This document shows, piece after piece, positions 34,586 through 43,377 of a DNA stretch of 64,000 nucleotides. A program made the translations under genes and the position numbers. A model generated the notes under the pieces. That model searched no databases and was not told the origin of the DNA. It was given only the letters and a program-made list of their open reading frames with translations. The number at the start of each line of letters is the position of its first letter. Positions within the stretch are counted from its first letter, which is position 1. The stretch comes from Streptomyces fulvoviolaceus (GTDB lineage Bacteria > Actinomycetota > Actinomycetes > Streptomycetales > Streptomycetaceae): assembly GCF_000718165.1 (NCBI RefSeq), contig NZ_JOEY01000012.1:197946-261945 (forward strand), written 5' to 3'.

Positions 34586-36124
34586 TTGAATCTTCGGCAT
34601 CAGACGGAGAACTTCGTCAACGCGTCATGGTCCCTGGTGGAGTTGCGTGACCTGGTCTTCAACATGCTGAGCCTGCTCTCCACGGAACTCAGCGAGAACG
34701 GTGGCATGGCCGGCGACGACGAGGCGGGCCGGGCCTTTGCCACCGTGTACAGGGAAGCCGTGAAGACCGTCTTCGAGCAGGCCGGGTTCGCTCATCGCGT
34801 GATGGCCAACGGTGCGGGTGCGCTGCTCAAGTCCGCCGAGGAGTTCCTGAAGGCGGAAAGCAAGATCGCAGAGGAGCTCCTGGGGCAAAGCCCTCAAGGC
34901 CCAGGAATCGGTGCACAGCCGTCGGGCCCCGACTGCACCCCGCGCGCGAGCCACAACGGCGAAGATCTCCCCGAGGTTGTTGGCGAGACCAGCGGAGTTG
35001 ACCAGTACCTCTTCAACGAGCGCTTCCTCGGGCAACCGGGCAAGCTCCGTGCCGTGGCTCTGACCTGGCGGAGCGCAGCCAAGATCCTCGACGACGCGTA
35101 CTGGGACTCCGAGACCGCGTGGAAGCGCGCAACCCTCGACGAGGCGGGTCAGACCGCCGATGCGGTCGAGGAGTTCTTCAGGAAGTTCGTCGGCAGGAAC
35201 CCGCCGCCCAGTTCGGTGAGTGAGGACGAGACCCTCATGGCGAACCTGCCGACTGCCTGCCGGATGATCGCCAACGCCTGCGACGCCTACGCCGATCACA
35301 TAGAGACTGCCAAGCAACGGCTGCCGTACGAGGAGACGTCCCCCACCGGCGAGGTCCTCTGGCCGTGGGAGCAGCCGCGGTTCGGAGGGGACGGCCATGA
35401 CGGCGGCCTGCACGAACTTGTCGCGAACGACATGCGGATCAACGCTCTCGGGAACATCCCGCCCGCCTTGGACAGCTCCAAGGCCCGGGTGAAGATGCCG
35501 CGGCCGGACAACGACAGCCCCGTGCCCGGGCTGCCCCCGTTCCTGGCTCCTCTCATCCGTATCCCGACCCTGGTCCCGGTGGCCTACCGCCCGGCCAACG
35601 GCCCACGTGTCCAGCCGATACCACCGGCCACTCCACCTGACCCGCGCTTCCCGCAGCTCACGCCCGGAGCTCGAAAGAACTTCCAGACCTGGCTGAACTC
35701 CCTGCGCCGGGGGGACGTCTCGGGCGGCAGGCCGGCCGAGGTCGCCTACCAGAAGCGCGTGGCCGGCTATCCCGAGTACGAAGTGCACATCCCCGCCGGG
35801 CTCCGCGTGAACAACACCCTGATGGTGGACGGATTCCGCGACAGCGACGGCATGGCGATCGAGGCCAAGTAAGTCAACAAGCCGGACCAGCGCTGCTACC
35901 GCTCCCTCGAAGAACTCCGCGAGAACCACGAGTCGGGGAAGAAGGACTTCCTCTACCGGTCGGACCGCGACGAGCTGAAGAAGTACGCAGCCGCCCTCAA
36001 CGACCCGCGGAACACAGAGATGCGAGGCGTCGAAACCGTCACGAACAACCAGGAATCAGTCCAGTACTGGCGCGTCATGATGGCCGCCTACGGAGTCACG
36101 GGCCACGCTCGCTACGTTCCCTGA
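34586..36124 (+). pseudogene. Polymorphic toxin with REase-fold domain, interrupted by an in-frame stop
   Basis: Starting at TTG 34586, 428 codons run to TAA at 35870-35872. The same frame then continues another 83 codons to TGA at 36122-36124. The N-terminus is helical and WXG/ESX-like, the middle is a Pro-rich linker, and the C-terminus matches restriction-endonuclease-fold toxins (Tox-REase-5 type): YQKRVAGYPEYEVHIP, MVDGFRDSDG, IEAK. The stop falls directly after the catalytic-type EAK, where a Tyr codon would be expected (EAK-stop-VNKPDQRCYRSLEEL). The immunity-like gene follows at once. The toxin is probably inactivated unless readthrough occurs. Confidence 0.75.
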
Positions 36125-36165
36125 CTCCCGTCGACACTCCGCAGCGCAGAAAGCAGCACGCCACG

Positions 36166-36612
36166 ATGGAACCGGAAGAGATCGCAGAACTCCGCACCAT
36201 GTACGTCTTCACCCCGCCGGACGGGCAGAGCTGGGGCCTGACGTACGAGGGCCTGGAAGCCAAGCTTCGAGAGCGGAACCCGGACGAGTTCATCCGCATC
36301 GACGACGGCTCCGACGGACCGCTCTCAGGCTCGTCCATGCACTTCGGGGTCACCCTGGACGACGAACAACTAGAGGGCATGGCCCTGCTGGCGCCCGAAG
36401 GCGTGTCCGTCCTGGACTGCACTGCCGGTTCAGCAGCCAGGTTCGCCATGTGGCTCAGGACCGACGTGGTACCGCAGGGCATGGCCGTCACCTTCAACAC
36501 GGAGTGGGGCCTGGAGGCCGATCTTCCGGACGCACCCGTCCCGGACGCCGCGCGCCCGCGCATCGCCGCCGCCTTCATGGAACACCTCGTGGAGACAGGC
36601 GACCTCGACTGA
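36166..36612 (+). CDS. Probable immunity protein for the REase-fold toxin
   Basis: This is a 148-aa acidic soluble protein (MEPEEIAELRTMYVF, ...VETGDLD), 41 bp after the toxin frame ends. Small acidic proteins in this position are usually cognate immunity proteins that bind the toxin domain. No named family is recognised. No strong Shine-Dalgarno sequence is visible. Its survival although the toxin has a stop is typical of orphan immunity genes. Confidence 0.65.
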   Translation: MEPEEIAELRTMYVFTPPDGQSWGLTYEGLEAKLRERNPDEFIRIDDGSDGPLSGSSMHFGVTLDDEQLEGMALLAPEGVSVLDCTAGSAARFAMWLRTDVVPQGMAVTFNTEWGLEADLPDAPVPDAARPRIAAAFMEHLVETGDLD

Positions 36613-36712
36613 GCCCGCTGCCTGCCAGGGCACCTACGGCATCGTCATGAGAGTGGAGTTTGCGCCTCGGCGACGGCGTACCTGCCGCCCCACCACCGCT
36701 ACGGTTGCGTCC

Positions 36713-37570
36713 ATGGCGCTCTCGGTCTCCACAGGTCAAGCTGTCGACCTACGCGTACAGCCGGTTGGCGAGGTTCTTGATCGCGTTGAGCGGTCTCTGC
36801 AAGTGGGGCTACTCCCGGACACGATGGTGCGCAAGCGTCGATCCGTGGGGGTCAGAACCGACCGCGACACCTGGGTGCGGATCGAGCGGCGCCTGCTCGA
36901 CAAGATCCCCGATCAGGGGTGGAACGGCACTGAAAGTGCCGCCCGCCTGGAAGGCATCGCCCAGCCCGAATGGCACGGATGTGTGGTCTGGCGGGCCGCG
37001 GACGGGCCGGTGATGTGGCGGGCCGACGAAACCGAGCTCCTGCCAGGGGCGCCCGTCGGGAGCGCCATCCTGAGTGAAGCCCCGGAGCTGCCGGACGACT
37101 GGTGGGCGGCGTTGAACGCGTCGTTGGACACGCTGGCGGTCCAGCGCACGAGTCGGGTCGCCACACCGGACACCGACACCATCACACAGACCCTCGTCAC
37201 CGACTCCATCCGCGGTGCCTTCTCCGACGGTTTCGATACGGCAATCGAGCGGTGGGTGCTGGCTCATGCGGATCTGAACTGGGCCAACATGACCGCTCCG
37301 GCGTTCAGTCTCTTCGACTGGGAGGACTGGGGCAATGCGCCCCTGGGGTTGGACTCGGCCTCGCTGTGGGCGAGTTCCCTTGCTGTCCCGGCTCTGGCCG
37401 ATCGTGTATGGCACGAGCGCCGGTCCGACTTCGCGAGCCGGGACGGCAAGTTGATGACGTTGTTCGCCTGCTCGAAGATCCTCGGACCGTACGCGCACCC
37501 CGAAGACCCTCGGCTGGTACCCGCCCGGCGCGTGGCCGAACAGGTCATCAAGGAGCTTCAGGCAGGCTGA
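36713..37570 (+). CDS. Aminoglycoside-phosphotransferase-like kinase
   Basis: This 285-aa protein has the kinase catalytic loop HADLNWANM (HxDLxxxN) followed by LFDWEDWG, the metal-binding Asp. The N-lobe is short and diverged, so the substrate is unclear; it need not be an antibiotic. The ATG at 36713 has TACGGT at 36700-36705 and no Shine-Dalgarno sequence, so a leaderless mRNA is likely. Its 3' end overlaps the end of the AKR pseudogene by 13 bp. Confidence 0.75.
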   Translation: MALSVSTGQAVDLRVQPVGEVLDRVERSLQVGLLPDTMVRKRRSVGVRTDRDTWVRIERRLLDKIPDQGWNGTESAARLEGIAQPEWHGCVVWRAADGPVMWRADETELLPGAPVGSAILSEAPELPDDWWAALNASLDTLAVQRTSRVATPDTDTITQTLVTDSIRGAFSDGFDTAIERWVLAHADLNWANMTAPAFSLFDWEDWGNAPLGLDSASLWASSLAVPALADRVWHERRSDFASRDGKLMTLFACSKILGPYAHPEDPRLVPARRVAEQVIKELQAG

Positions 37571-38207
37571 CCGCGCGAGCGGTCCCGAGGGAGACTCCGG
37601 TACTCCTCAATGGTTCGCTTCTCGACTTCGCCGACCAGGGCGCCGACGAGTTCGCCCAGATGGGCGGGGTCATCGGTGCCCACAGCGACGGAGTCGACCC
37701 GCGGGAGGTGATACGCGGTTCTGAAGGCCGCTTGCATGCGGGAGAGCCGATCGCCATCCCGGAGGAAGACGCGTGGGTCGATCCTGGCCCACACCGGGTC
37801 ACTGGTGCTGCCCCCGAAGGGGCTCATTCCCCACACCTCGGCGCCGCCCAGGTCCCATGCCTTGGTGAGGGCATCAGCGGCATCCAGCGTTCTGGCTCCG
37901 ACCAGAAGGCCGGCACGGGTCATGAGGACTGATGGCCTCGGTGCGGTCGGGTCGATCAGGCTCACCAGCGGTGATGGGTCCCAGGACGCGATGCCCCAGG
38001 CGGCACACAAGCCCTTGGTCGTGGCGTCATCGAGGGCAGCCCACGCCTCTGCCAACACCTTCTGCTGTGAGCGGTGGCCCCGCGGAGCGAGTGTTCCAGG
38101 TTGTGCAGGAACACCAGCTCCGGTTCCCGTCCTAGGTCCCCAGCTGCCTGTTCCACGGCCGCGTGCAACCGTATGGGATCCAGGGAATGCTCCGCCCCAC
38201 CCGGCCC
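37558..38207 (-). pseudogene. Aldo/keto reductase pseudogene (C-terminal part, frameshifted)
   Basis: A fragment resembling the C-terminal half of an aldo/keto reductase is read in two frames. The upstream part is DPIRLHAAVEQAAGDLGREP...VFLHNLEHSL, then RGHRSQQKVLAEAWAALDD and onward (GLCAAWGIASWDPSPL). A one-base loss near 38090 separates them. The N-terminal half, including the NADPH-site and catalytic Tyr region, is missing. The fragment begins right at the end of the WXG-type gene, so insertion of the toxin locus may have truncated it. Confidence 0.7.
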
Positions 38208-38208
38208 C

Positions 38209-39330
38209 TTAGTACGTGCTGGTCTGCTCGGACGTAGAACCGTACACGTCGAAGTCCTGCGCGAGGCCAACCCGGTTGAGCTCTGCCACCTGCGACTGCT
38301 CCACGTCGATCAGGTTGACCCCGGCCTCCTCCCATTCCAGGTCGCCCCGATGCTCGCTGGGAGTCCCCCAGTCGTACCGCTTCTGCACCTCGACGTGGTA
38401 CGTGATGACACCGTCCTCCTTCGTCCCGACGAGCCGGTACTCGAAGTTGTTGAGCCCGTAGTACCAGTTGCGCTCCGCGTCCCCGTCGATTCCCGACTCG
38501 CTCCCGGTCCACGTGGTGACGAACTCCCCCTCTGGTAGATCGCTCGCGATCTTGTCGAGGTCCGCCTTGACGTCCTCCTGGAACGGTGAGCAGTCGTTGT
38601 ACAGGATGTCGGCGTCGATCTCATACGCTTCGCCGCTGCCTTTGAGGAAATGGTCGAGGAGGTCGGCCGCCTCGTTGTAACCGTGGTACTGGCGCAGCGC
38701 TGTTGAGACCCCCATCATCTGCAACTGGGCCGTGTAGTCCTCGGGTCCGGCTTTCCCGTCGGTCGCATTGCGGTTCTCGGTGCGGAAGGTGTCCTTCGTG
38801 CCGAAGACGATCGGCAGCACGTCATGCATCGACTCGTCGATTCCGTCGGCCTGACCGCACAGCTCCTTGACCCGCTCGGTGAAGGCCTGAGCCTTTGCGA
38901 TCTCGCCCTCGTCCTCGCCCGTCGGTACCTCGTTGACCGGCAGCTCCTTGACCACCGTGTTGTCCGAGTCGACGTACATCCCCGCGTTGTTGATCTCGAC
39001 CAGCAATTCCTCCACCTCGCGCTGGAGGTCGGTGAGGTTCTTGTGGTTGCCCCGGTCGTCACCGGAGCCCGAAATGATGTCGTCGAGGTACTGCGCGAGC
39101 GCCTTGGCCTCCTTGGCCACCGCCTCGATGTCCAGGCGGATGCTGTTGCACGTACTGGCCGCCTCGTCGGCGTCGCTGCCCTCCCAATGTTCCTTCTTCC
39201 CGATCGGGGAGGAGACGTCACTATCGAAGTCGCCGGCGGCCCTCTCCATGCCTCTGGCAACCCCCGCCCACCCATCGGCCGCGGCCTGCAGCTTGTCGAT
39301 CCGCAATTCGAGTATGGAGCCGAACCTCAC
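38209..39330 (-). CDS. WXG100/ESX-type protein with unknown C-terminal domain
   Basis: This 373-aa protein starts at GTG 39330 with GGGAG 7 nt upstream. Residues 1-90 are helical and ESX-substrate-like (ILELRIDKLQAAADGWAGVA, IGKKEHWEGSDADEA). A long helical middle leads to a C-terminal domain of about 140 residues (NWYYGLNNFEYRLVG, ITYHVEVQKRYDWGTPSEH). The layout is that of a secreted toxin or carrier with a variable tip. It follows a WXG100 gene by 55 bp on the same strand. The tip family and any immunity gene are not recognised. Confidence 0.7.
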   Translation of the reverse strand: MRFGSILELRIDKLQAAADGWAGVARGMERAAGDFDSDVSSPIGKKEHWEGSDADEAASTCNSIRLDIEAVAKEAKALAQYLDDIISGSGDDRGNHKNLTDLQREVEELLVEINNAGMYVDSDNTVVKELPVNEVPTGEDEGEIAKAQAFTERVKELCGQADGIDESMHDVLPIVFGTKDTFRTENRNATDGKAGPEDYTAQLQMMGVSTALRQYHGYNEAADLLDHFLKGSGEAYEIDADILYNDCSPFQEDVKADLDKIASDLPEGEFVTTWTGSESGIDGDAERNWYYGLNNFEYRLVGTKEDGVITYHVEVQKRYDWGTPSEHRGDLEWEEAGVNLIDVEQSQVAELNRVGLAQDFDVYGSTSEQTSTY

Positions 39331-39385
39331 TGGTGTTCTCCCTCGCTGAGGTGGTGGTTGTCGATGTCGCCGCGGTAACCACAGC

Positions 39386-39703
39386 TCAGAGGGTGTCCTC
39401 CCACCAGTTCTTGGCGTCGTGCCACGCCTCGGTGAGCATGTTCTCGTTTCCGTCGTACGAGCTGGCGTTGAACCGCACGTTCTCCGCCGCTCTTTCGAGC
39501 TCGTCGCGCAGCAGCTTGTTGAGGTCCTCCCAGCGCTCCTCGAGCGTGCTGAGGCTGTGGCGGTAGGTCCAGCCCTCCGCGCCTCCGCTCTCGAGGTCAT
39601 CCCGCGCGTCGTCGGCGACGCCCAACTGCTTCCTCACCTGGTCGATCATTGAATCCATGTCGTCGGCACGGCGCCGCATCCAGTCGGTGTCGGCCTTGGC
39701 CAT
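39386..39703 (-). CDS. WXG100-like small helical protein
   Basis: This is a 105-aa, all-helical protein with many Trp and acidic residues (TDWMRRRADDMDSMID, STLEERWEDLNKLL), close to the usual WXG100 (EsxA/B) length. It is probably an export partner or chaperone for the larger protein encoded next. GGGGGA precedes the ATG. No ESX secretion machinery is encoded in this window, so export would depend on genes elsewhere. Confidence 0.7.
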   Translation of the reverse strand: MAKADTDWMRRRADDMDSMIDQVRKQLGVADDARDDLESGGAEGWTYRHSLSTLEERWEDLNKLLRDELERAAENVRFNASSYDGNENMLTEAWHDAKNWWEDTL

Positions 39704-39849
39704 GAGATCCCCCGTCGTCGTGGCACATGCGTACGACGATTATGTGAGTGAACCTCACAACCCGAACCTGCATCTATATAGGGTCCGCGAGCGAGAACAG
39801 GCCACGCGGCCGGACCTCAACTCGGCTTTTCCCGGGGCCCGCGATGTCG

Positions 39850-40245
39850 GCGCAGTATGAGCGAGCACGGCGAGGGTGCCCCGGGACCGGCGATGTGGAA
39901 TGGCAGCGGCAGCAGGCGAGTTCGCCGGTGCTGCGGTCGCACCGGATCAGCAGCTGACGGTGGCCCTGCTCCGGGTCGGCGAGGCCGATGACGGCCCAGC
40001 CGTAGAGGCGGTGGCCCTTCGCGCCGCGTCCGGCCGGGAGTTCCTGCCAGGCCCGCCCGGGCAGCTTTGTCGCCAGCACATCGGCGCGTAACTTCCCTGC
40101 TTTGGTGGCCACTTCGGCCGAGCGGGCTACCGGCAAGGACATAGCCCAGGCCGCGCTCCCCCGGAGCAGCCCGCAGTTTCGGGTTGCCGCCGTAGACCTC
40201 GTCGCCGGTCACCGCCGATGCGGTGCCCGGCGTCCAGGAACCGAT
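39850..40245 (-). pseudogene. IS701-type transposase remnant
   Basis: Three frames together give the C-terminal part of an IS701-family transposase: VTGDEVYGGNPKLRAA, then LRADVLATKLPGRAWQELPAG and AKGHRLYGWAVIGL...LLIRCDRSTGELA. A frameshift falls near 40140 (GYVLA). There is no intact terminus and no target duplication that I can see. It begins within 2 bp of the peptidase stop codon at 40246. Confidence 0.75.
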
Positions 40246-41844
40246 TCAGCTGTGGTCGGTCTCGAGATCGTACGGGTCCACGAGCCCCGCGCCAGGAGCC
40301 AGTTGTCGTGCCGCGGCCTGGTCGGTGCCCGGCCAGATCGCCGGGCAGTGGGTGTCCTTCGCCGGGGTCTCCAGGGTGGTGAGGTACGTGTCGACCGCCG
40401 CCCGCATGCAGGGGCTGCGCCAGTACGTGATGTGTCCGACGCCGTCGTACGTCAGCAGCCGCGCCTCCCGGCCCATCTGGCGGGCCGCGTTCGCCGCCCA
40501 GGCGTACGGCGTCGCCACGTCGTACCGGCTGTTGGTCAGCAGGATCGGCGGGGTGCCGTCCACCCGGAGCGGGTGCTGCGGGTTGGCGACCCGGTCCGTC
40601 CAGTTCTGGCAGCTGGTCAGGTACGACCAGCCCAGCGAGGCGACCCGGGTGAGCGGGGCGATGCGCGCCAGCTCCGTCTCGTACCGGGCCATCGTCGCGT
40701 ACGAGGGAACGTCCAGGTCGAAGTCCTGGCACAGGACCGGGTCGTAGGTGAACGCCACCGGATCACCGGCCGCCGCTTGGGCGGAGGGCGCTTCCGAGGC
40801 CGTCTCCGTGGGCGGCTCGGCCACCACGCTCAGGTACGACAGGACGAGGGCGAACGTGGGCCAGTTGTCCGGCTCGTACATGTAGCTGTAGGTGGTGCCC
40901 CGGAGCGTCGAGGCGGGGAAGGGGCGGTTCGAGAGGGTGTAGACGAGGCGGCCTTCCTCGGCCGCCTGGTAGTACGACTTGTAGAGGGCGCGTACGTCCT
41001 TGCCGTACAGCAGGCAGCTCGGCGTGCGCTCGCACCAGTCGGCGAACAGGCCGAACGAGGCCTCCAGGGTCTCGGTGCGGCTCTTGAGGATGCCCCACGC
41101 GCCCAGGCTGTGGTCCATGTTCGAGTCCAGCACCATCGCGCGGACCCGGTGCGGGAACAGCTCGGCGTACTGCTGGCCGATCAGCGTGCCGTACGAGCCG
41201 CCCCAGTAGCTGATCCGTTGCTCGCCGAGGGCCGCGCGTATCGCGTCCATGTCGTACGCGACGCTCTTGGTGTCCATGTGGTCGGCGAGCGGTCCCGACA
41301 CCTCGCGGCAGTTGTCGGCGAGGGCGCGGTTGGCCTGGCGCAGCGTCTGGAACGAGGCCTCGTCGGTCGGGCTCAGCGCGGCCCGCCGGGCCTCCACCTT
41401 CTCCCCGTCGCAGTGCATCTCCGAACTGCCGCCGATACCGCGTGGGTCGAATCCCACGAGGTCGAAGCGGGCGACCACTTCGGGGGAGAAGGAGAACGGC
41501 GCGCTCAGCGCGAGGTTCACCCCGGACTGGCCCGGGCCGCCCGGGTTGAGCAGCAGCGGGCCGATCCGCCGGGCGGGGTCGGTGGCCCGGTGCCGGGCGA
41601 GAGCCAGGTCGACGGTCGTGCCGTCCGGGTGCTGCCAGTTCACGGGAACGGTGAGGGTCCCGCACTCGAAGTCGCCCTCGCCGTAAGGCGATTCACAGGG
41701 CACCCAGGCGATGGAGCCGGGGGACGGTGACGTGGGGGTGGCGGCGACGGCGGTGCCGATCAGTAACTGGCCGAGCAGCGCGACGACCGCCGCGACGACG
41801 GCCGGCCGTCTGCGGGCGGGGGTGACGGATGTGGGGGACGGCAC
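40246..41844 (-). CDS. Secreted TAP-like (S33) alpha/beta-hydrolase peptidase
   Basis: This is a 532-aa protein starting at GTG 41844, chosen because GGAGG lies 8 nt upstream. It has a signal peptide (VVAAVVALLGQLLIGTAVAA). The alpha/beta-hydrolase core shows LLLNPGGPGQSG (oxyanion hole), nucleophile elbow YWGGSYGTL, Asp in TNSRYDVATPY and His in DGVGHITYW. The C-terminal TAP-like domain is present. Such enzymes release N-terminal tri- or dipeptides in the medium. The 3' end abuts an IS701 relic, so the last residues may have been altered. Confidence 0.9.
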   Translation of the reverse strand: MPSPTSVTPARRRPAVVAAVVALLGQLLIGTAVAATPTSPSPGSIAWVPCESPYGEGDFECGTLTVPVNWQHPDGTTVDLALARHRATDPARRIGPLLLNPGGPGQSGVNLALSAPFSFSPEVVARFDLVGFDPRGIGGSSEMHCDGEKVEARRAALSPTDEASFQTLRQANRALADNCREVSGPLADHMDTKSVAYDMDAIRAALGEQRISYWGGSYGTLIGQQYAELFPHRVRAMVLDSNMDHSLGAWGILKSRTETLEASFGLFADWCERTPSCLLYGKDVRALYKSYYQAAEEGRLVYTLSNRPFPASTLRGTTYSYMYEPDNWPTFALVLSYLSVVAEPPTETASEAPSAQAAAGDPVAFTYDPVLCQDFDLDVPSYATMARYETELARIAPLTRVASLGWSYLTSCQNWTDRVANPQHPLRVDGTPPILLTNSRYDVATPYAWAANAARQMGREARLLTYDGVGHITYWRSPCMRAAVDTYLTTLETPAKDTHCPAIWPGTDQAAARQLAPGAGLVDPYDLETDHS

Positions 41845-42053
41845 GGAATGTTCCTCCAGGGCACGGGAGTTCATGGATGGATCACAGCATGATCCGAACT
41901 CCCGTGCCCTGCCAAGTAAATGATGGTCCGTCAGTCAGCTGGGCGAGCAATTCCTCTTGGCGCTCCAGCTGTTGATCGGGGGAACTTCGGCGCCGGGCAC
42001 GGTGGGCGTCATCGGTGGAAAGGGGCGGCTCCAGCTCCCCGCAGAGCCCCCTC

Positions 42054-42078
42054 TGTCCCCGCCCTGGGGGCGGGGACA
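42054..42078. terminator. Strong hairpin after the small membrane gene
   Basis: TGTCCCCGCC (42054-42063) pairs perfectly with GGCGGGGACA (42069-42078) around a 5-nt loop, 22 bp past the stop of the gene at 42101-42442. Confidence 0.75.
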
Positions 42079-42100
42079 TATTCCGGCTGAGCAGAGCGTG

Positions 42101-42442
42101 TCAGTGCTCGTGACGCGGATGGATGCGGAGATGGACCCACGGCAGAAGCGCCGCCAGCATCAGGCAGGCGCCCTCGAACTGCCAGGGTGACGCTGTCGCG
42201 AGAAGCGCCAGCGCCTTTGCCATCAGATAGGGACCGATGACCGATCCGGCAACTCCTGCGACGGTGTTGAGTGTCCGAAGCGCCTGTCCGGACTCCCCTT
42301 CCGGCACAGAGGCCTTCAAGGCCGGGCCGTCCGGGGTCGTCGTGATCGACACGTAGGCGGAACCGGTGGGCTCCCCGGCGTCGAGTACGAGCACTCCCTC
42401 GTCTTCTTCGTTGCTGTGAGTCGGCGGGTCGTTGACGGGCAT
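42101..42442 (-). CDS. Small membrane-associated hypothetical protein
   Basis: This is 113 aa: an acidic N-terminus (DPPTHSNEEDEGVLVLDAGE), a short beta region (SAYVSITTTPDGP) and two hydrophobic segments near the C-terminus (VAGVAGSVIGPYLMAKALALLATA and ACLMLAALLPWVHL). No family is recognised. AAAGG precedes the ATG. It is divergent from the RHH gene across a 374-bp gap containing a perfect palindrome. Confidence 0.65.
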   Translation of the reverse strand: MPVNDPPTHSNEEDEGVLVLDAGEPTGSAYVSITTTPDGPALKASVPEGESGQALRTLNTVAGVAGSVIGPYLMAKALALLATASPWQFEGACLMLAALLPWVHLRIHPRHEH

Positions 42443-42711
42443 GGCCGGACCTTTCCGGCCGGTTCAGGATGGGGTGTCGGGTTAAGTGGGAACCGGCCTG
42501 ATCGGCTGCACGGCGCCACCTCCTTTTCGACTCGTGGGCGGACATGGACTTCCCGTCGGACGCCACCGGCTCCCCTCACGTCAGCGGCGTCCGCCGGGGC
42601 CGCAGCTCAGCGCTGCGTTTCCCCCATCGCCTCATGGGAGGCGCGGTTCCACAGCCCCGTGTCTGCAGTGCCCGCGCCTCCCAGCGAGGCAGGACCCACC
42701 GTAGCAAATAT
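42443..42711. other. Non-coding region upstream of the RHH gene
   Basis: No supported gene. Several GC-rich inverted repeats occur (for example around 42590-42612). The operator-like palindrome lies just downstream. Confidence 0.4.
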
Positions 42712-42727
42712 GGTGCGTTAACGCACC
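42712..42727. promoter_or_regulatory. Perfect 16-bp palindrome upstream of the RHH gene
   Basis: GGTGCGTTAACGCACC is a perfect inverted repeat in AT-rich promoter-like DNA, 90 bp before the start of the RHH protein. It is a likely operator, possibly autoregulatory. Confidence 0.65.
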
Positions 42728-42816
42728 GATCTGATGGCATTCTGCTGCGTTCCATGGCAGACTTGCAGATCAGAAAGCCAGGGCGGACAGAACGAGAAGA
42801 GAAGGAGGGGCTGCAC

Positions 42817-43056
42817 ATGGGAGGACAGCCGGTTCGTTCGTTGCGTCATCCTGCGAGTGAGCGGTACTCCGTGACACTCGTTCCGCCGACCGTGCAGGCG
42901 GTCGCCGAGCTCACCGAGGCCACCGGGCTCAGCAAGGCGGACGTGATCAACCGCGCGGTGCAGATCTACGCCTATCTGGAGGCGCAACGGGCACAGGGGC
43001 AGGAGATCCTGCTACGGGACCCGCAGGGCGCCCTGGAGCGGGTGCACATCGTCTGA
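42817..43056 (+). CDS. Small ribbon-helix-helix-like protein
   Basis: This 79-aa protein has a predicted RHH fold: a beta strand RYSVTLVPPTVQ, then helices AVAELTEATGLSKADVINRAVQIY. The core resembles CopG/Arc-type DNA-binding or antitoxin proteins. The ATG at 42817 has AAGGAGGGG upstream; a longer start at 42754 is possible but less well supported. No partner toxin is encoded next to it, so a stand-alone regulator is likelier. Confidence 0.75.
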   Translation: MGGQPVRSLRHPASERYSVTLVPPTVQAVAELTEATGLSKADVINRAVQIYAYLEAQRAQGQEILLRDPQGALERVHIV

Positions 43057-43377
43057 CGGCGGCCCCGCCCGGGAAGACGTCTGCTACACCGAGCTCACCC
43101 TTGTCGGGGTCCCCGGCGAAATCGCCGACTTCGCATGCGACCTGGCGGTTGCCGACTAGGAGTGCTGTTCGGGGAGGTCGGTGATGCGGCTGCGGTCCCC
43201 CCACGCCCTTGAGGCAGTGAGGGAGTGCGTGCCAGACCCCGCGACGCCGACATGATCCGCCGGACAGGCCCTCGCTCCAAGGGCCCTCGTGCTCCGTCCG
43301 GCAGTCGGCGGCCGGCGGTTGCCGGCTTCCGGGCGGAGCACGTCCGTGTCGTGACCGCTTCCCGCCTTGAGTTCAGG
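43057..43377. other. Gene-debris region
   Basis: No intact gene. The stretch 43078-43159 reads as the end of a protein (VCYTELTLVGVPGEIADFA, then stop TAG) without a credible start, so a decayed 3' gene end is likely. The remainder shows only shadow frames. Confidence 0.4.

Noticed and set aside
38331..39600. A longer start for the ESX-type protein, up to 39600
   Set aside because: The extra codons are an out-of-frame reading of the WXG100 gene; GTG 39330 has GGGAG at correct spacing.
40102..41730. A 542-codon plus-strand frame opposite the peptidase
   Set aside because: It is antisense to a gene with complete catalytic motifs, has low-complexity Arg/Gly/Val composition and no domain.
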